A DNA stretch of 7,688 bases, taken from SG8-41 sp032123035 (GTDB taxonomy: Bacteria > Pseudomonadota > Gammaproteobacteria > Burkholderiales > SG8-41). Position numbers and translations under genes: made by a program. The notes beneath the pieces were generated by a model. The model did not search any database. It saw nothing but the letters and a program-made list of their open reading frames with translations, and had not been told where the DNA came from. Location of the stretch: NCBI GenBank assembly GCA_032123035.1, contig JAQBFV010000275.1, positions 1 through 7,688 on the forward strand, read 5' to 3'. Of this stretch, positions 5,845-7,688 are shown one piece after another. Position 1 is the stretch's first letter; the number at the start of each line of letters is the position of its first letter.

Positions 5845-6618
5845 TCAGGGCATAAAGCCGCCGCCGTTCAGCTGGATCGACTGCCCCGTGACGTAGCGCC
5901 CGTCGGGGCCACACAGCAGGCGCACCATGGCCGCGACCTCTTCGGGCTCGCCCCGGCGCCCGAGCGGGGGTAGCGAGCGCCGGTATTCGGGCAGCTCGGG
6001 CGCGCTCTCCGAGCCGCGCACCGTATCGATCGTACCCGGGACGACGCAATTCACCGTAATCTCGTGGGGCGCGAGGTCGAGCGCCAGTCCCTTGGTCATG
6101 GCGGCGAGCCCGCCCTTGGCGGCGACGACGTGCAGGCGCCGGGTTGCGCCTCTGTGTCCGGTCTGCCCTCCGATGTTGATGATAGTACCGCCGCCCGCGC
6201 GGATGAGGTGCGGAAGCACCGCCTGGGCGCAGATGAAGGAACCGTCGAGGACGATGGAGAGAACGCGCCGCCATTCCTGGAGCGTGATCTTGTCGAAATC
6301 CGTCTCCCGCCGTATCGCTGCATTGTTGACGAGGATGTCTAGCCGGCCAAAGCGCGTGACGGTGTCGTCCACGAGCGCGCTGACGGCGTCGACGTCAGTT
6401 ACGTCGGCGACGAACATCGCGGCTTTGCCGCCCGATCGCTCGATCATGCGCACCGTTTCCCGCGCGTCGTCAAGCGAGGTATGAGCGTTTACCATCACAG
6501 TGGCGCCGCCGGCCGCGAGCGAGCGTGAAATGGCCCGCCCGATGTTGCGCGACCCGCCGGTGACGAGCGCAACCTTGCCGGAAAGCTCACTACCCGGCGT
6601 CATTCCAGCGCTACTCAT
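5845..6618 (-). CDS. SDR-fold protein with non-canonical active site
   Basis: A 257-residue classical-length short-chain dehydrogenase/reductase. The Rossmann cofactor motif TGGSRNIG is at residues 20-27, ADVTD at 71-75, NNA at 98-100, and the family C-terminus YVTGQSIQLNGGGF is intact, so NAD(P)H binding is likely. The catalytic tetrad is largely absent. The Asn position reads Val123 (SIVLDGSF), the Ser position Gly151 (INIGGQTG), and the Tyr position Val164 in HVVAAK; only Lys168 remains. It may therefore use other residues (His163 is adjacent) or be non-reductive. Database pipelines would probably call it a 3-oxoacyl-ACP reductase, which I would not trust. Start: ATG at 6618 with GGAG 5 nt upstream. 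It is the first gene of the minus-strand cluster, divergent from purE, and its stop is 4 bp from ladder element 3. Confidence 0.92.
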   Translation of the reverse strand: MSSAGMTPGSELSGKVALVTGGSRNIGRAISRSLAAGGATVMVNAHTSLDDARETVRMIERSGGKAAMFVADVTDVDAVSALVDDTVTRFGRLDILVNNAAIRRETDFDKITLQEWRRVLSIVLDGSFICAQAVLPHLIRAGGGTIINIGGQTGHRGATRRLHVVAAKGGLAAMTKGLALDLAPHEITVNCVVPGTIDTVRGSESAPELPEYRRSLPPLGRRGEPEEVAAMVRLLCGPDGRYVTGQSIQLNGGGFMP

Positions 6619-6748
6619 TGAATCTCCGGTTCAGGAGGTGCTCGGCACGGCGCAGTTGGCCCGGGCGCGGCACCCGCTGCGTGACCGCATCCGGCGCTCG
6701 ACGGAGCTCTGCTTTTCGGCGCGGTACCGACCCGGCCAAGGGACCGTC

Positions 6749-6757
6749 ATGATACCA
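6749..6757 (-). promoter_or_regulatory. candidate extended -10 for the catabolic cluster
   Basis: Read on the minus strand the sequence is TGGTATCAT, matching the extended -10 pattern TGn-TATnnT. It lies about 130 nt upstream of the SDR start. No good -35 hexamer is present at 17 bp, which is tolerated for extended -10 promoters. This is a pattern match only. Confidence 0.3.
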
Positions 6758-6803
6758 AAGTGAGATCGGCGAGTGCCGCGGCATGCGGGGTGCGACAGGC
6801 TGA

Positions 6804-6811
6804 TATAAAAT
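6804..6811 (+). promoter_or_regulatory. candidate -10 region for purE
   Basis: TATAAAAT is the most AT-rich stretch ahead of purE and lies about 28 nt before its start codon, which would give a short leader containing the ribosome site. No recognisable -35 box is found at normal spacing. Confidence 0.35.
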
Positions 6812-6826
6812 AGCGCGCCAGGACCC

Positions 6827-6832
6827 AGGAGG
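6827..6832 (+). promoter_or_regulatory. ribosome binding site that fixes the GTG start of purE
   Basis: A perfect AGGAGG lies 6 nt before GTG at 6839. It supports the non-ATG start and the expected PurE N-terminus. Confidence 0.8.
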
Positions 6833-6838
6833 CATATC

Positions 6839-7330
6839 GTGAGCACAACGCTGGTCGGGATCGTCATGGGCAGCAGCAATGACTGGGACGTCATGCAGCA
6901 TTCCGCGCGCGCCCTGAAGGATTTCGGGGTCGCCTACGAGGCACGCGCGCTGTCGGCCCACCGCACGCCCGATCTCCTTATCGAGTGGATCGACGGGCTC
7001 ACTGCCCAAGGCGCCCGGTGCTTCATCGCCGGTGCTGGTGGCGCGGCGCACCTTGCCGGCGTGGTCGCCGCCAGGACGACACTGCCGGTGCTGGCGGTGC
7101 CGATTCCATCGCAGCACTTGCAGGGTCTCGACTCACTGCTGTCCATGGTGCAGATGCCCAAGGGCATCCCGGTGGCTACGCTGGCCATCGGCGAGGCCGG
7201 CGCGGCGAACGCGGGACTGTTCGCGGTGGCGATGCTCGCGCTCGGCGATGCCGCGCTGGGCGAGCGCCTGCGCGCATTCCGCGCCAAGCAGGCCGACAAC
7301 GTAAAGCGGGCGAAGCTGCCCGAACTCTGA
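6839..7330 (+). CDS. purE: 5-(carboxyamino)imidazole ribonucleotide mutase PurE
   Basis: This 163-residue cytoplasmic enzyme converts N5-CAIR to CAIR in de novo purine synthesis. Class I PurE signatures are present in order: VGIVMGSSND at residues 6-15, the phosphate/ribose site SAHRTP at 39-44, GAGGAAHLAG at 65-74 containing the catalytic His71, and DSLLSMVQMPKGIPVAT at 98-114. The usual HLPG is HLAG here, a small departure. The start is GTG with a perfect ribosome site. It is followed 75 bp downstream by purC in the same direction; purK is not in the window. It is divergent from the catabolic cluster and unlikely to be functionally connected with it. Confidence 0.97.
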   Translation: MSTTLVGIVMGSSNDWDVMQHSARALKDFGVAYEARALSAHRTPDLLIEWIDGLTAQGARCFIAGAGGAAHLAGVVAARTTLPVLAVPIPSQHLQGLDSLLSMVQMPKGIPVATLAIGEAGAANAGLFAVAMLALGDAALGERLRAFRAKQADNVKRAKLPEL

Positions 7331-7343
7331 ACTTCCCCTGAGT

Positions 7344-7366
7344 GCGGCGGGCCGCGCGCCCGCCGC
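7344..7366 (+). repeat. GC-rich hairpin between purE and purC
   Basis: GCGGCGGGC (7344-7352) and GCCCGCCGC (7358-7366) form a perfect 9-bp stem with a 5-nt loop, 13 nt after the purE stop. A C-rich run rather than a T-tract follows, so it is not a standard intrinsic terminator. It could modulate the purC to purE transcript ratio or act as a processing or stability element. Confidence 0.45.
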
Positions 7367-7405
7367 GCCTCCCCCCATCGGATTCATACCACCTAGAGAA
7401 AGACC

Positions 7406-7688
7406 ATGACCACCGTATTGCAAACATCGATCAAGAGCCTGCCATTCCTGCACCGCGGCAAGGTGCGCGACATCTACGCCGTGGGCGAGGACAAGCTGCT
7501 GGTGATCCAGACCGACCGCCTCTCGGCCTTCGACGTAATCCTCGACGATCCGATCCCGGGCAAGGGCGAAGTGCTCACCGCCATGTCCAATTTCTGGTTC
7601 GGCAAGCTCGGCCATCTCATACCAAATCACATGACCGGAATCGATCCGGAGACCGTGGTGAGCGGCGATGCCGAGCGCGAGCAGGTGC
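7406..7688 (+). CDS. purC: SAICAR synthase PurC, 5' part, cut by the window edge
   Basis: Phosphoribosylaminoimidazole-succinocarboxamide synthase joins CAIR and aspartate using ATP in purine synthesis. The 94 visible codons start MTTVLQTSIKSLPFLHRGKV and contain the ATP-site GKVRDIY (residues 18-24), TDRLSAFDV (36-44), DDPIPGKG (47-54) and a SNFWF helix. The full protein would be roughly 290-300 residues in this subfamily, so about two thirds lie beyond the window. The ATG at 7406 has a weak AGAGAAAG ribosome site. It is co-directional with purE. Confidence 0.96.
   Translation, partial: MTTVLQTSIKSLPFLHRGKVRDIYAVGEDKLLVIQTDRLSAFDVILDDPIPGKGEVLTAMSNFWFGKLGHLIPNHMTGIDPETVVSGDAEREQV

Larger units (their letters stand above)
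6619..6838. other. 220-bp divergent promoter region
   Basis: No gene is seen between the divergent SDR and purE starts. The region should carry both the promoter of the catabolic cluster and that of purE. Candidate -10 elements are listed separately. It has no GGTGATG repeats. Confidence 0.6.

Overview
The window looks like chromosome of a GC-rich proteobacterium, most likely a betaproteobacterium of the Burkholderiales type. This rests on high GC, a TAXI-type solute-binding protein, multiple MmgE/PrpD and acyl-CoA dehydrogenase catabolic genes, and a purE-purC pair. The species cannot be named from the sequence alone.

Layout. Positions 70-6618 hold five minus-strand genes. In transcription order they are: an SDR-fold protein (6618-5845), an MmgE/PrpD family protein (5675-4269), an acyl-CoA dehydrogenase (4105-2942), a second and divergent MmgE/PrpD protein (2788-1427) and a TAXI-family TRAP transporter solute-binding protein (1032-70). 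A 220-bp divergent region (6619-6838) separates them from plus-strand purE (6839-7330) and the 5' part of purC (7406 to the right edge). The minus-strand genes look like an uncharacterised carboxylate or acyl-CoA uptake and catabolic cluster. The TAXI protein would capture an organic acid, and the ACAD, SDR and MmgE/PrpD proteins would handle dehydrogenation and dehydration/isomerisation-type steps. No CoA ligase, CoA transferase or TRAP permease lies in the window, so the substrate is unknown. The permease may lie beyond the left edge.

Most striking signal. Each of the three gaps between the first four operon genes is filled by the same kind of large dyad element, 124, 124 and 135 bp long. 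One arm carries four copies of the heptamer GGTGATG at a 13-bp pitch. A central segment of 32, 32 or 41 bp follows, then four copies of the complement CATCACC at the same pitch. The 6-bp spacers differ systematically between the two arms. Folded, the element gives a ladder of four short helices separated by regular internal loops. The first element (2823-2946) is inverted relative to the other two, and its edge contains the stop codon of the ACAD gene. No such element occurs in the other three gaps (1033-1426, 6619-6838, 7331-7405). I do not recognise it as a named repeat family.

Other points. The SDR protein keeps only the Lys of the Asn-Ser-Tyr-Lys catalytic tetrad. The ACAD has Gly where many relatives have the catalytic Glu, but carries a Glu at the alternative isovaleryl-CoA-dehydrogenase-like position. 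The first MmgE/PrpD protein lacks the Cys/His cluster that the second one has.
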